Shown: in pieces, positions 26,547 to 37,000 of the stretch | How positions within the stretch are numbered: the stretch's first letter is position 1 | How the letters are laid out: the number at the start of each line of letters is the position of its first letter | Assembly: GCF_020091405.1 (NCBI RefSeq) | Contig: NZ_CP081903.1 | Location: forward strand, 3,472,501-3,536,500 | Length of the DNA: 64,000 nt | Reading direction: 5' to 3' | Origin: Bacteroides cellulosilyticus | GTDB lineage: Bacteria; Bacteroidota; Bacteroidia; Bacteroidales; Bacteroidaceae | Made by a program: the position numbers and the translations under genes | Notes under the pieces: model-generated | What the model was told of the DNA's origin: nothing | Databases searched by the model: none | What the model saw: the letters and a program-made list of their open reading frames with translations, nothing else

Positions 26547-28274
26547 TTACTTATACTCGTACAACTTCACATGAAGTATCTGGAAGTCTCCCACTGAGAT
26601 ACGCACATGGCGTCCCTGATGGTTTTGATCACCATTCAGACGGCGGATATAAGAGAACGTACCATCCTCGTTTACCTTCACTTCATCTACGGAACCGATG
26701 CCGCAACGTGCCCCTTTCCACATCACCTTATCACTTATCACTCCATCACTTATCACTTTATCACCCTTTCCTCCTGTCTGGGCAAATCCGTCTTCGCCCA
26801 ATGCCCGGACTTTGGCCTGATTTTCTGTAGCTTTCTCAAACTCGATAACGATACCACTACCAGCTACTATATACTCATTAGGTGCCAATTTTAATAATAC
26901 ACCTCCACCTTCGGGCCATACACTGCCATCAGTGGCACGCACATCCCATGGAAGAGTAAAGAAATGGCGGCAAGTTATCTTCAAATCATCCTGATATAGG
27001 ATGCGTTCTTTATTTTCCTGATCGAAGAGTAATCCTTTCATTGCGCCTTTACCCTGATACTTAGCCAGCAGAGGCATGAACTCTTTTAGCGTACGATAGC
27101 TTTTCACCAACGGAGAGTTGGGAGAGTCGGAACCTCCTTCGATGGAGAACGGGCTGATACCGATGGCATCATGTTCGCCAAAGATATAGAAAGCTCTTAC
27201 GCCATTATTATCTGTCAGTTTGATTTCGGGAATAAACAACGGGTTGTTGTGTAACTTATATTTGGCTACCCAGTCTGTAAAGCCATTGTCATACAGGTCG
27301 GGAGCAAGAAGGTCGATGTTGGGCGCTCCGCAATGCCATATATCAATAAGGTGTGCCAGCGGACCGGCAGAAGGATATTCTCCCGGCTTCCGGTTGCGGC
27401 TGTTCATGGCAGCGTTCACATATAGTGGAATATTGTAGATGGACCGTGCGCTTTGTGCCATTCTTTCCACATAGCGGGCGTAGTGCCAGGCCATAAATAA
27501 TTCATCGGTGTAAATATCGGCTCCGAATACTTCTTGCCAGGTGCCTTGCTTCTTGCTACCTTGGCTTTCCCATTTCTCAAGCATCCGGGGATGGAGCGTT
27601 TTCTTATTTTTCTGCAAGTAGCTCATTAATTCCGCAGGTACCGGTGCATTGAACAATGCGTTGGCCTCTTTAGAATAGTCTCTTGCATCTTCCAGCATAC
27701 CTATCTCATTTTCTATCTGTATCATGATGACGGTACCTTCCTCTTTATCAATGGCTGCGATGTGTGCCATCCACCCGGAAAAAGCACGGTTGTCGGCTTG
27801 GAATACATTTTCAGAGAATGCGCTGGCTATTTCGAGTGGTTTTCCTTTTTGTGTATAAGCACGCGGGTATTTCTTATAGTTTTCTTTGAACCAGAGGGGA
27901 GCGTAGCAACTCATGGAGTTCTTCCAGGCACCGAACCAAAGAAAGATAACTTTCAGATCGTTCTGCCGGGCTTGACGGATGACTTTATCTGTGAGGGTGA
28001 AGTCGAATTGTCCTTCCTGCGGTTCTATCAAATCCCAGTATGCGGGAACGAGTACTGTATTCAGTCCCATTCGTTGCAGCTTCGGGAAGATACGTTCGAT
28101 ATCTTCTATGCATGCTGCCGATGAATTTCCTAATTCACCGCCTAAAATAAGAAATGGTTTGCCGTCTACTACTAATTGAGTAGCGGTGCCTTGTTTTTGT
28201 AATGTACTTTTTTGAGCATTTACATACCCAACTGACATTACACTTAAAACTAAAATGAAAATCCAATTCTTCAT
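26547..28274 (-). CDS. GH35-like glycosidase with DUF5597-type C terminus
   Basis: 575 aa from the ATG at 28274. The frame is open 12 codons earlier, but a -7 motif at 28316-28323 leaves little leader there, and MKNWIFILVL begins a normal signal peptide (ending VNA). TIM barrel with IQIENEIG (acid/base Glu190) and PLFIPEIKL (nucleophile Glu350), matching beta-galactosidase family 35. The C-terminal beta domain resembles DUF5597. Likely periplasmic. First gene of the enzyme operon. It may remove terminal galactose from xylan side chains, or act on another beta-linkage. An in-frame 5-residue duplication lies near residues 515-528. Confidence 0.8.
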   Translation of the reverse strand: MKNWIFILVLSVMSVGYVNAQKSTLQKQGTATQLVVDGKPFLILGGELGNSSAACIEDIERIFPKLQRMGLNTVLVPAYWDLIEPQEGQFDFTLTDKVIRQARQNDLKVIFLWFGAWKNSMSCYAPLWFKENYKKYPRAYTQKGKPLEIASAFSENVFQADNRAFSGWMAHIAAIDKEEGTVIMIQIENEIGMLEDARDYSKEANALFNAPVPAELMSYLQKNKKTLHPRMLEKWESQGSKKQGTWQEVFGADIYTDELFMAWHYARYVERMAQSARSIYNIPLYVNAAMNSRNRKPGEYPSAGPLAHLIDIWHCGAPNIDLLAPDLYDNGFTDWVAKYKLHNNPLFIPEIKLTDNNGVRAFYIFGEHDAIGISPFSIEGGSDSPNSPLVKSYRTLKEFMPLLAKYQGKGAMKGLLFDQENKERILYQDDLKITCRHFFTLPWDVRATDGSVWPEGGGVLLKLAPNEYIVAGSGIVIEFEKATENQAKVRALGEDGFAQTGGKGDKVISDGVISDKVMWKGARCGIGSVDEVKVNEDGTFSYIRRLNGDQNHQGRHVRISVGDFQILHVKLYEYK

Positions 28275-28315
28275 CGTTTGTCTCTGGTATTGATTTGAGA
28301 TGTTTTCCATTGCAA

Positions 28316-28323
28316 CAAAGATA
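28316..28323 (-). promoter_or_regulatory. -7 promoter motif for the enzyme operon (GH35-like to GH67)
   Basis: The minus strand reads TATCTTTG (TAnnTTTG), 41 bp before the ATG at 28274. It fits the terminator-like hairpin at 28498-28527 that separates this operon from the GH10 gene. The -33 box is weak. Confidence 0.55.
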
Positions 28324-28497
28324 GTGAGCTATAATTTAGAAAGCTTTTCGCAGTGTTGCAGAAAACTTCATTTCGGTTACATCATTCCTCAATGATGTTA
28401 CATAATTTTTTGTTTATCGTACATTTCCCTGTTTCAGGGGGTAAAATGGGTGTTTTTACCGGATTCGGGAATGTTTGGTAAATGGTTTGATGAATGG

Positions 28498-28527
28498 AAT
28501 CCGGTAAGGCCGGAGCCTTACCGGATT
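28498..28527 (-). terminator. Stem-loop after the GH10 xylanase gene
   Basis: Perfect 13-bp stem (28498-28510 with 28515-28527) and a 4-nt loop, 15 bp after the GH10 stop. No T-run follows on the minus strand, so it may end transcription imperfectly or protect the mRNA 3' end. It marks the boundary between the SusC locus 2 operon and the next operon. Confidence 0.65.
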
Positions 28528-28542
28528 TCCTGTCTTCACACT

Positions 28543-30855
28543 TTATTCAGCCGGAGTTTCTTCTCCTTCTGTTTCATACGCATTCTTCCAGTCGTCACCG
28601 CTGAAATCTTCACTGATATCTTTTCCGGCAATACCATCGCATACGCCTTTATAGGCATGTTTGCGTTCATAGTTTGCGTCGAAAAGGTTCGGTGCATCGT
28701 TAGGCAGCCAGTATTCATGTTCTTTTTTGCTGTCGGTCAGCGTCCAAATGGTGATACCTGATTGTTGAGCCTGCGGTACATTAATCCGGTAAGAGTCAAA
28801 AATCATTTGATATACTTCCGCCTGTGTGGCCAGCTGTTCAGCCGATGGAGTAGTGGTTCCTACCTGTACGTCCAATTCCGTTACTCGAATCAGTTTGCCG
28901 GTTGCAGCCATAGTCTTGAACATAGCGTCTACCTGATCTTTCGTGATGCTGGATGATACGTGCATCTGAGTACCGATACCGTCTACCTCCTGACCATTAT
29001 CTTCAATATACTGTACAAAGTCAATCAGAGCAGCCAGTTTGTTTGGACTTGATTCGAGGTTGTAGTCATTTACATACAGCTTGGTTCCTGTACTACAGTA
29101 CTTGCGTGCGTATTCAAATGCCTTTGTTGCATATTCCTTGCCAATGTAGTAACCCCAGTAGAAATGTCCGTTACCGGCTTCATTGCCCCAGTTCAAGGTT
29201 AGGCCGCTTTCTTCGTTTTCTACAGGTGCGGAATCTCCATCCATGAAGGTATTGTCGAATCCACGCCATTTGCTGTTATCGCCGATAGGTTCGTTGATAA
29301 CATCCCATTCAGTGACACGTTCCATTCCCGGATGTTGAGCCATACCTTTTATCCACGCTTCCATAGCTGAGAGTAAAGCGGCTTTCTTTTCTTCTGCTGA
29401 TTTAGGAACATAGGTGATGGAAGTTCCACGGGTTAGGGCACGTGCAGTCGCTTTCTTTACACCAAACTTGATATTGTCTAAATAGAAAGTAGCTGCATTC
29501 TTGCCAAAGTTTATGAGGATGCGGTTTATGCCTTCTTTGGAGCATGTATATTCGTGCTCGCATAATACCCATTCACTGCTTAAAGGAATGGCATGATATC
29601 CTTCACCGGAATAGTCATTGCTGTTTTGAGTTGCAAACTGTACTCCGGCTCCTGTCAGGGATGTTTTGGCATAGAACTGGATGACATAGGTTTCGCCTAC
29701 TTTCAACGGATCGTCAAAAGTATAAGCCAACTGTGCTGCATAGTAATCGCTTCCGTCTGTAGGATTAACCAGTACAATACAATAGTTGCTGTTGTAGCCT
29801 TCTCCACTTGCCGATACCGAAGTGGTTGAATTGTTACCCCAGCTTCCCCAACTGCCTTTTGTACCACCTTCAAAGTCACTGTTGTCACCGGATAGAACAT
29901 TAGTCATCGGGTCTTCTACTTTAAGGCCGAACTGAATATCATCGATGTAATATGTGGCGCCTACCTTACCAAAATTTAATATGATGCGGTTTATATCTTC
30001 ATAATCGGGGGTAAATTCATATTCAAAGTCATTCCAGTCGGTACCGATATTAAAATCGTTGTATCCGCCTTGGCTGCCGTAAGTCGTTCCGTTCTGGTAT
30101 TGGAATTGTAAATATCCGGCACCTGAAGTCGATTTAGCTTTGAACTTAATCATGTATGTTTTACCAACTTGCAGAAAATCACTGAGAGTATAGCCACATT
30201 GTGCTTCCCAGGCATTACCATCTCCTAAGTTTTTCAATACCATACATGGTGTGCCGTCCGAGCCTGCACCTTCTTCAATGGTCTGGCTGTCTTTGTTGCT
30301 ACCCCAGCTTCCCCAACCTCCGGTAGTTCCGCCGTTAAAGTCTGTTGCGTCACCGCTGAGTATATTGGCAACGCCTCCGCTGCTTTCCACTTTCATGGTA
30401 GGAGCAATGAGCGACTTCAAATAATTCTGATTCTGCTGGGTATGCCATAGGAAGTTATGCCCGTAGATTTTTATGTCGGTGGGTACAGCTTGCAGAAATG
30501 CGTCTATAGTGGTGAAGTCAAGGCTACCGTCAGACTTTACTACAGCCTGATGTTTCATAGCATTGCCAGTTGTAAACAACTGGAAGTTATCGTCAGCCAC
30601 CTGCTTGTATTGTGGATCGCTAATGTACTGGTCGGCACCTAAACCGAGGCCGATGGTCATATGCGGTGCATACTGTTTGGCGTACGCTTTGATATAATCA
30701 TAGTTTGCCAGTTTCTCTTTCAATGCGAGGGGAATATCGGAGATGTTGACGTCACCGTGGCCGTCGGGTTTGCCCCATTCCATCTTTTCGTCGTAACAGC
30801 CGCTCAATGTCAGTGCACAAGCCATTACCGGAAGAATGATTTTATTTAGTTTCAT
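28543..30855 (-). CDS. GH10 endo-beta-1,4-xylanase with two inserted CBMs, surface lipoprotein
   Basis: 770 aa. SPII signal with lipid Cys20 (LSGC). The GH10 barrel is split: residues about 40-150 (GHNFLWHTQQNQ at 132-143) and about 475-745, with acid/base Glu522 (WDVINEP) and nucleophile Glu660 (VTELDVQ). Between them lie two related CBM4/22-like jelly rolls (about 163-312 and 318-468), each starting N(I/V)LSGD and ending in YYIDDIQFG or FYLDNIKFG, so they arose by tandem duplication. This architecture is described for surface xylanases of B. ovatus and B. intestinalis. It makes the first cuts in xylan outside the cell. Last gene of the SusC-SusD-binding protein-GH10 operon. Confidence 0.95.
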   Translation of the reverse strand: MKLNKIILPVMACALTLSGCYDEKMEWGKPDGHGDVNISDIPLALKEKLANYDYIKAYAKQYAPHMTIGLGLGADQYISDPQYKQVADDNFQLFTTGNAMKHQAVVKSDGSLDFTTIDAFLQAVPTDIKIYGHNFLWHTQQNQNYLKSLIAPTMKVESSGGVANILSGDATDFNGGTTGGWGSWGSNKDSQTIEEGAGSDGTPCMVLKNLGDGNAWEAQCGYTLSDFLQVGKTYMIKFKAKSTSGAGYLQFQYQNGTTYGSQGGYNDFNIGTDWNDFEYEFTPDYEDINRIILNFGKVGATYYIDDIQFGLKVEDPMTNVLSGDNSDFEGGTKGSWGSWGNNSTTSVSASGEGYNSNYCIVLVNPTDGSDYYAAQLAYTFDDPLKVGETYVIQFYAKTSLTGAGVQFATQNSNDYSGEGYHAIPLSSEWVLCEHEYTCSKEGINRILINFGKNAATFYLDNIKFGVKKATARALTRGTSITYVPKSAEEKKAALLSAMEAWIKGMAQHPGMERVTEWDVINEPIGDNSKWRGFDNTFMDGDSAPVENEESGLTLNWGNEAGNGHFYWGYYIGKEYATKAFEYARKYCSTGTKLYVNDYNLESSPNKLAALIDFVQYIEDNGQEVDGIGTQMHVSSSITKDQVDAMFKTMAATGKLIRVTELDVQVGTTTPSAEQLATQAEVYQMIFDSYRINVPQAQQSGITIWTLTDSKKEHEYWLPNDAPNLFDANYERKHAYKGVCDGIAGKDISEDFSGDDWKNAYETEGEETPAE

Positions 30856-30894
30856 AATCTATATTCTTTTATTCATTTACAATGTGATTCATCC

Positions 30895-32274
30895 TTATTC
30901 TTCATCGTCGAAGTCCGAAACCGTGACGCTTGCGCAAGGAACCACGCGCCAGTTGTCCAGATAGATCTTCGTCTTGAAGAGTGTGGAAGTAATGCTTACT
31001 CCGCCATACGTGAAGTCGGTATTCACGAAACCTACACCAAAGTTCTGGTATGTGGCAGCCAGACGGTCATCGACAACTGTCTGGAAAGTAGGAGTTGTGG
31101 TACCCTCTTCCAATTGCTTCTTGTAGTAGCCGAATTCGCTGAAAGGAATAGTAACAGTCTGCCAGCCAGCCGTAGTAAAAGGAACTACTGCGCCATCCTG
31201 GATGTAAGGCACATAGAATGCGGTGCGCTGTCCGTCGTCATCAGAACCTATTCCTCCATAATTGAAATTATTGAATAGGCAGATCTGAATATGTCCGGTT
31301 CCGATCCACGCATCGGGCACATTGATGTCAAACTGGAAGGCGACGTCCGTCAGGGCGGTAGTGGCCGGAATGTGGGAATACATGTAGGTCCAATCCACCG
31401 TTTCGTCTTCACCGGCACCCACTGTCCAACATTCGGTAACACGCGGTTTACCAGCGGCTACTCCATTTCCGGTCAGCAGGCGGTCCGGAACAATCTGCAG
31501 GCACTTGCCGCGACCGGAATCATCCGGATCATTTACAAGATCATCCGCACTGATCATAGAGCCTGTCTCGCTCCAGCTCCACGAACCTTGTGCGCCTTTG
31601 CCGTCGAAGTTAAGTATCATGCAACTGCTGTCATTGAAGTAAGCGGGAGTGATGGCGATACCGTTAGCGCCTTCCGAAGTGATGGATCCGCTGGCTGTGA
31701 TACCTGAAGGCATTGTGAATGAATACCATTCACCATCTTCATCGCTTTCTATGTTGGCGGTGATTTCTGTTCCGTCGGGCAAGGTCACTTTACTTGTTTC
31801 GTGCAGTCCGGTGCCATATACAGTCACTTTTTCCTGTGCTTGCGGCAGCGTGTTGCTGATGCGTGAGATGCTGGGGGCTGCGGAGCGGATCTCAAAAGGG
31901 TACTCTAATTCCGCGCCCGATTTTACCAGACGTATCTTATTGCGTACATTGTCCGGTGCATCTACAACGGGAGTTTTGCTGTCCACGGTAATTAGCATGG
32001 AGTTATCGGCCACGTATGCCACGTTGAAGAAGGTTTCATAGCCGTTGATATAAACCCGCTTCATCCCCAGGAAACCGCTGCCCTCGATACGGATCAACTG
32101 TCCCAGGCGGGCGAACTGGACTTCACGGTCGGGCACTGCCGACTTGTAGTCTTCCAGATAAATCTTTGTGATTACGATAGGTTTACTGTCCTGATTGTCA
32201 TCGTCGTCGCAGGATGCGAAGCAGACGGCGGTCAGCGCAAGACATAAGAGCCATATATATTTCAAGTTTTTCAT
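30895..32274 (-). CDS. Surface glycan-binding protein with IPT/TIG domains
   Basis: 459 aa. SPII signal with lipid Cys22 followed by DDDD, an acidic stretch after the Cys that favours surface export in Bacteroides. Two IPT/TIG-like Ig domains (about 32-125, with LIRIEGSGFLGMKRVYING; about 130-215, with EKVTVYGTGL), then a C-terminal beta-rich domain (about 220-459) that probably carries the xylan-binding site. Lies between SusD and the GH10 xylanase, the usual place for the SGBP-B type protein of xylan loci. No catalytic motif. Specificity inferred from position. Confidence 0.85.
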   Translation of the reverse strand: MKNLKYIWLLCLALTAVCFASCDDDDNQDSKPIVITKIYLEDYKSAVPDREVQFARLGQLIRIEGSGFLGMKRVYINGYETFFNVAYVADNSMLITVDSKTPVVDAPDNVRNKIRLVKSGAELEYPFEIRSAAPSISRISNTLPQAQEKVTVYGTGLHETSKVTLPDGTEITANIESDEDGEWYSFTMPSGITASGSITSEGANGIAITPAYFNDSSCMILNFDGKGAQGSWSWSETGSMISADDLVNDPDDSGRGKCLQIVPDRLLTGNGVAAGKPRVTECWTVGAGEDETVDWTYMYSHIPATTALTDVAFQFDINVPDAWIGTGHIQICLFNNFNYGGIGSDDDGQRTAFYVPYIQDGAVVPFTTAGWQTVTIPFSEFGYYKKQLEEGTTTPTFQTVVDDRLAATYQNFGVGFVNTDFTYGGVSITSTLFKTKIYLDNWRVVPCASVTVSDFDDEE

Positions 32275-32292
32275 ATCTGTTTGGTATTAAAG

Positions 32293-34014
32293 TTATTTGT
32301 ATAAATCAGCTACAGACACTTCTCTTTCACCGAAAGCATAGGGTACGGTTTCAATGGTGCCGCTGAGATAGTGGTTCTTGTTTTGGTCTACGTCTGAAAC
32401 AGGAAGCGTCAGGCTGCTGGCCGTAGCTGTGGCCACACCCTTTCCGGGAGCAACGTAATCTTCGCTGATTTCATACTTTCCGGTAGTTTCGTTATAGTCG
32501 TAGCTGGCGTTGCGGTTCTGGTTGTTCATGTAGTTCACCACTTCCTGCTGTTTGTAGTAGGAGCGGCGGATTAAGTCGTACCAGTATTGTCCTTCAAAGG
32601 CCAGTTCGATGCGGCGTTCGTAGCGCAGATCCTCGTAAGTGATGGCTTCATTGGTAGCCTTTGTCGGCATGCCTGCACGGGTGCGCACTTTGTTATAATA
32701 GAATAAGGCTGTAGGATCTGTAGTCGAAGCATCATTCCCCAGGATGGCTTCCGCCAGGTTCAGATAAACTTCCGCCAGTCTGAGCATGTGCGTGTTCAGA
32801 CCGCTACTCTGCTGATAACTTACGCCATTGTCGGCATTTGTCCCGATCACATACTTCTTGATGTTTGCACCCTGGCTTCCGCGGTTTTCGGTCACACCAT
32901 ACGTGTAGCCGCCGCCACGGACATTCATATCCGGATAATGTTCGCCATAGGAAGCCACAGAGTAGTGGCGGCGGATGACATCTTTCGGATCATATTCGTC
33001 CCATAAGTCCCAGGAACAATAAGTGGCACCGCCCCAGTTGGTGGCATCCGTCACCATAGTAGACCAGCCGAAGAAGGTAGTGATAGCCTGCATGCTTCCC
33101 CAGGGAAGAACGTCTTTGGAACCGGAGAGCCATTGCAATTGGAAGAGCGCTTCTTTGCAATTGTTGTTTGCATACGTGAAGAGGTCGCCATAGTTATCCA
33201 TCAGATCATAATTGGGAGTGCCCACAACTTTCAAGGCTGCTTTTTTGGCCAGATCCAGATAATATGTGTTGCGCGTACCCCGGTTCGGGTCGGTAGCTAT
33301 GTTGCTTCCATTGTATTCGCCGTTGTCAGTCAGTCCGGCCATGGAGAGATATACACGTGAGAGCATGCCGAAAGCACTGTACTTGGTGACCCGTCCGGTC
33401 TGTGCAGGAGTGTCCGAAAGATATGCGGCTGCATATTCCAGGTCGCGGATGGCAAATTCCATCACGTCGGTGCGGTTGTTGGCGGGAACTACGTAGTTGT
33501 TCACCAGGTCAGAAGTGTTCTCGTAGATGATGGCCAGTCCCCAGAGGGAGGCCAGATACCAATAGGCTGTTCCGCGCATGAAGCGTGCTTCGGCTATGCC
33601 TTGGGTCTTGGCTGTCTCACTTACGTTGGCAGAAGCATGATTCCGGATGTTGTTGATCGTATTGTTGGCTTGCGCCACTACCGAGTAGAAAGCTCCCCAA
33701 GCATCGTCGAGTCCGGCGGCGAGTGAAGTTTCGTTCAGGTTGGTATACGGATAGATATAGTCCGAATATTGAGCGGTGATGTTATTGGCACGACCGTCGC
33801 CCATGGAGTAATAGGCTTTCTCGTTGAAGCTGGACCATACATAGTTGTAAAGCGGAGCTGTTGCAGCTGTGATAGCCGCATCGCTGTCGAAGAAAGTTTC
33901 CTGGTTGAGGTTCGTAGTGTTTTCCTGATCCAGAAAATCCTCGCAGCTTGCCAGTGCCATTCCACCGGCCAAAGCCATTATAAGTATTAATTTGCTTTTC
34001 ATTTGTTTTCTCAT
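32293..34014 (-). CDS. susD: SusD/RagB-type surface glycan-binding lipoprotein (locus 2)
   Basis: 573 aa. SPII signal with lipid Cys24 (ALASC). SusD-like helices: GIAEARFMRGTAYWYLASLW, TKYSAFGMLSRVYLSMAGL, MLRLAEVYLNLAEAILG and YEDLRYERRIELAFEGQYWYD. The second ATG, four codons in (34002), is an equally possible start. Starts 7 bp after the SusC stop. Works as the lid of the adjacent SusC channel. Not close to the SusD at 10979 beyond family level, so the two loci are likely tuned to different oligosaccharides. Confidence 0.93.
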   Translation of the reverse strand: MRKQMKSKLILIMALAGGMALASCEDFLDQENTTNLNQETFFDSDAAITAATAPLYNYVWSSFNEKAYYSMGDGRANNITAQYSDYIYPYTNLNETSLAAGLDDAWGAFYSVVAQANNTINNIRNHASANVSETAKTQGIAEARFMRGTAYWYLASLWGLAIIYENTSDLVNNYVVPANNRTDVMEFAIRDLEYAAAYLSDTPAQTGRVTKYSAFGMLSRVYLSMAGLTDNGEYNGSNIATDPNRGTRNTYYLDLAKKAALKVVGTPNYDLMDNYGDLFTYANNNCKEALFQLQWLSGSKDVLPWGSMQAITTFFGWSTMVTDATNWGGATYCSWDLWDEYDPKDVIRRHYSVASYGEHYPDMNVRGGGYTYGVTENRGSQGANIKKYVIGTNADNGVSYQQSSGLNTHMLRLAEVYLNLAEAILGNDASTTDPTALFYYNKVRTRAGMPTKATNEAITYEDLRYERRIELAFEGQYWYDLIRRSYYKQQEVVNYMNNQNRNASYDYNETTGKYEISEDYVAPGKGVATATASSLTLPVSDVDQNKNHYLSGTIETVPYAFGEREVSVADLYK

Positions 34015-34021
34015 TTTTAGG

Positions 34022-37000
34022 TTAGAAAGAAACGTTTAAACCGAATGTATAAATACGCGGTGAGGGATAGCGGCCGTAGTCCAGACCGTTCATCAGAGCA
34101 TCGCCATACATACAGCCCACTTCGGGGTCGTAACCGGAGTAGTTGGTCCATGTGTATACGTTTTGCAGGTTGGCATATACTTTCACATTCTGCAGGTTCA
34201 GCTTGTTCACCCACTTCTTGGGGAGTGTGTAGCCCAATGAGATGTTTTGAATACGCAGGTACGAGCCGTCTTCGATGTAAAGGTCGCTGACGCGGTTGTT
34301 GGCATTCGTGGTAGAAGCCGAGATGCGCGGCAGAGTGGTGCTTGTGTTAGCCACACGCAGGTTGCGGAAATCATCCGGACCGTCCGGGTTTATTCTTTCC
34401 AATACGGCATAGTTGGCTGCGCTCTTCAGCAGGTTGCTGTTTACGCGCGGGTTTTCTATGTAACGGCGATTGTAGTTCAGCACATCGTTACCGTAAGAGC
34501 CGGAGAGGAAAATAGTCAGGTCGAAACCTTTCCAGGAGAATGTATTGCCGATGCCGTAAGTAAACTTGGGTTCGGGATTACCGATGAAGGTACAGTCGTT
34601 GTTGTCGATGACACCGTCATTGTTCAGGTCGGCAAAGATGTAGTCGCCGATCCAGGTCTTTCCTTCTTCGATGGAAGAACCGGCAGGCAGAGCGACGGGT
34701 TTCACGTTCCCCTCTTTATCTTTATAATAGAAGTCTTCGGCTTTGTCGAAACGGCCGATCACTTTGTATCCCCAGAATTGTCCGATAGGCTGCCCTACAA
34801 CGGTACGGGTCACTACGCTGTTCTCGCTGCCTACACTGTAGGTCTTTTCGATAGAAGCGCTTTCCGTATCCAGTTCCAGGACTTTGTTGCGGTTCAATGA
34901 GAATACGAAGTTAGAACGCCATTGGAACCCTTTCTTATCAATGTTCACTGTGTTCAAGGTCAATTCTATACCTTTATTTTCGAGTGATCCGACGTTTGCC
35001 CATGGATTGCTGGCCGAACCGGCACCTGCCGAACCGAGGTAAGAGGGTAACGGAAGTTGAAGCAGCAGATCTTTGGTCTTCTTGTAATATACGTCTGCAA
35101 TGAACTCGATGCGGTTCTGGAAGAGACTGAGGTCCAAACCGATGTTGGTGGAGTAAGTAGTTTCCCATTTCAGTTCGGGATTGGGGGTGTTTCCTGTCAG
35201 CACACCTACGCCCCACGGGGTGGTTTTGGATGAAAGCATGGCCATATAAGCCCAGTTCTCTACATTCTGGTTACCTGTTGCACCCCAGCCGAAGCGGAGT
35301 TTCAGGTTATTGATCACGTCGTTGTCTTTCAGGAAAGATTCATTGGAAAGTTTCCAACCCAATGCAGCAGACGGGAACCATCCCCAACGGTTGCCGCGGG
35401 CGAATTTAGAAGAACCGTCGCGGCGCAGGGTAGCGGTAAGCAGATAGCGGTCGTCATACGAATAGAAGGCGCGTCCGAAGAATGAAGCGATGGAGTTGTC
35501 GCTCTGTGATCCGGTACCGCTTGATTTGGACACGTCACCTGCACTGGGGTCTTTGGTTGAGTTGCTCAGGTAGCCTGTTGCGTTGCTCACCTGTGTTTCC
35601 CAATGTGACTGCGACATTTCCTGTCCCAGCATGACGTTGATGCTATGCACTTGTGCGAAGGTCTTATTGTAAGTAAGGATATTGCGCCATGACCAGTATT
35701 TGGTGTCCGTCTTTGTCCAACGTCCGGTACGGGTGTCGTTGGTGATTACCCCGAACTTGTAGTCGGGTTCGTAATAATAGAACTTATTCAGATTGTAATC
35801 GGCAGAGAGCTCCGTCTTGAATGACAGTCCGTCCAGCAGTGTGGCTTCCAGATAAGTATTAAAGCGGAAGTTTATCTTCTTATTATAATTGTCGCGAATG
35901 GTTGCGTAAGCTACCGGGTTCACCGGCATCCACACGTCGTCCGGTCCGTCGAAACCGCCATCAGCATTGGTTACTGCTACGGAAGGCTGCTGTTGCAAAG
36001 CATTCATAATAATATTGTTGTCGCAACCTACCTTTTGTTTAGAGTCTGCCAGTGAGAAATTAATTCCCGCCTTCAGCCACTTCTTTACCTGTGCATCAAG
36101 ATTTCCGCGCAGGGAGAGGCGTTTGAAGCCTGAGCCCAGCGCTATACCATCCTGGTCCAGATAACCGGCACTGATGGCATAAGTAGCCTTATCGCTGCCG
36201 CCTGTTATAGACAGGTTGTGGCTGGTCATCATAGCGTTCTGGAAAAGTTCGTCCTGCCAGTCGGTTCCTTCACCCAGCATGTCGGGGCGTACGAAGGCGC
36301 TGCTTTGGGTGACGATACCTGCTGCGGCACGGGCATTGTGATGTTCGGCATATTCACGCAGGTTCATCATATCCAGGTGCTTGGGCATATTCTGCCAGCC
36401 GATGTAACTGTCATAAGTGATGGTGGCTTCACCTGCTTGTCCGCGTTTGGTAGTAATCATGATGACACCGTTTGAGGCACGTGCACCGTAGATGGCAGTG
36501 GCGGAGGCATCTTTCAGTACGTCCATTGAAACAATGTCCGACGGGTTGATGCTCGACAGCGGGTTATTCGTTTCGTCATCTGTGGCGGCATCCACTACTA
36601 CTCCGTCAATCACGAAGATAGGTTGGTTGGTGGCGTTCAGTGAGTTGATACCACGGATACGGATGGCAGAGCTTGCACCCGGTGTACCGGAGTTTGCCTG
36701 AATCTGCACACCGGCAGCGCGGCCTTGCAACACCTGATCGATAGAAGTCGGAACGGACTTCTTGATGGCCTGGTCGTTTACAGATACCACCGAACCCGTC
36801 AGGTCCGAACGTTTCATCTGTCCGTAACCCACTACCACGACTTCGTCCAGCATCTCAGTATCTTCCTTCATCGTAACATTGATTTGTGTCTTCCCGGCTA
36901 CAGGAATTTCTTGTGTCTTGTAGCCCACAAATGAAATTACGATGGTACTGTTGGATGGAACATTCAGTGTAAAGTTACCGTCGATGTCGGTAATAATACC

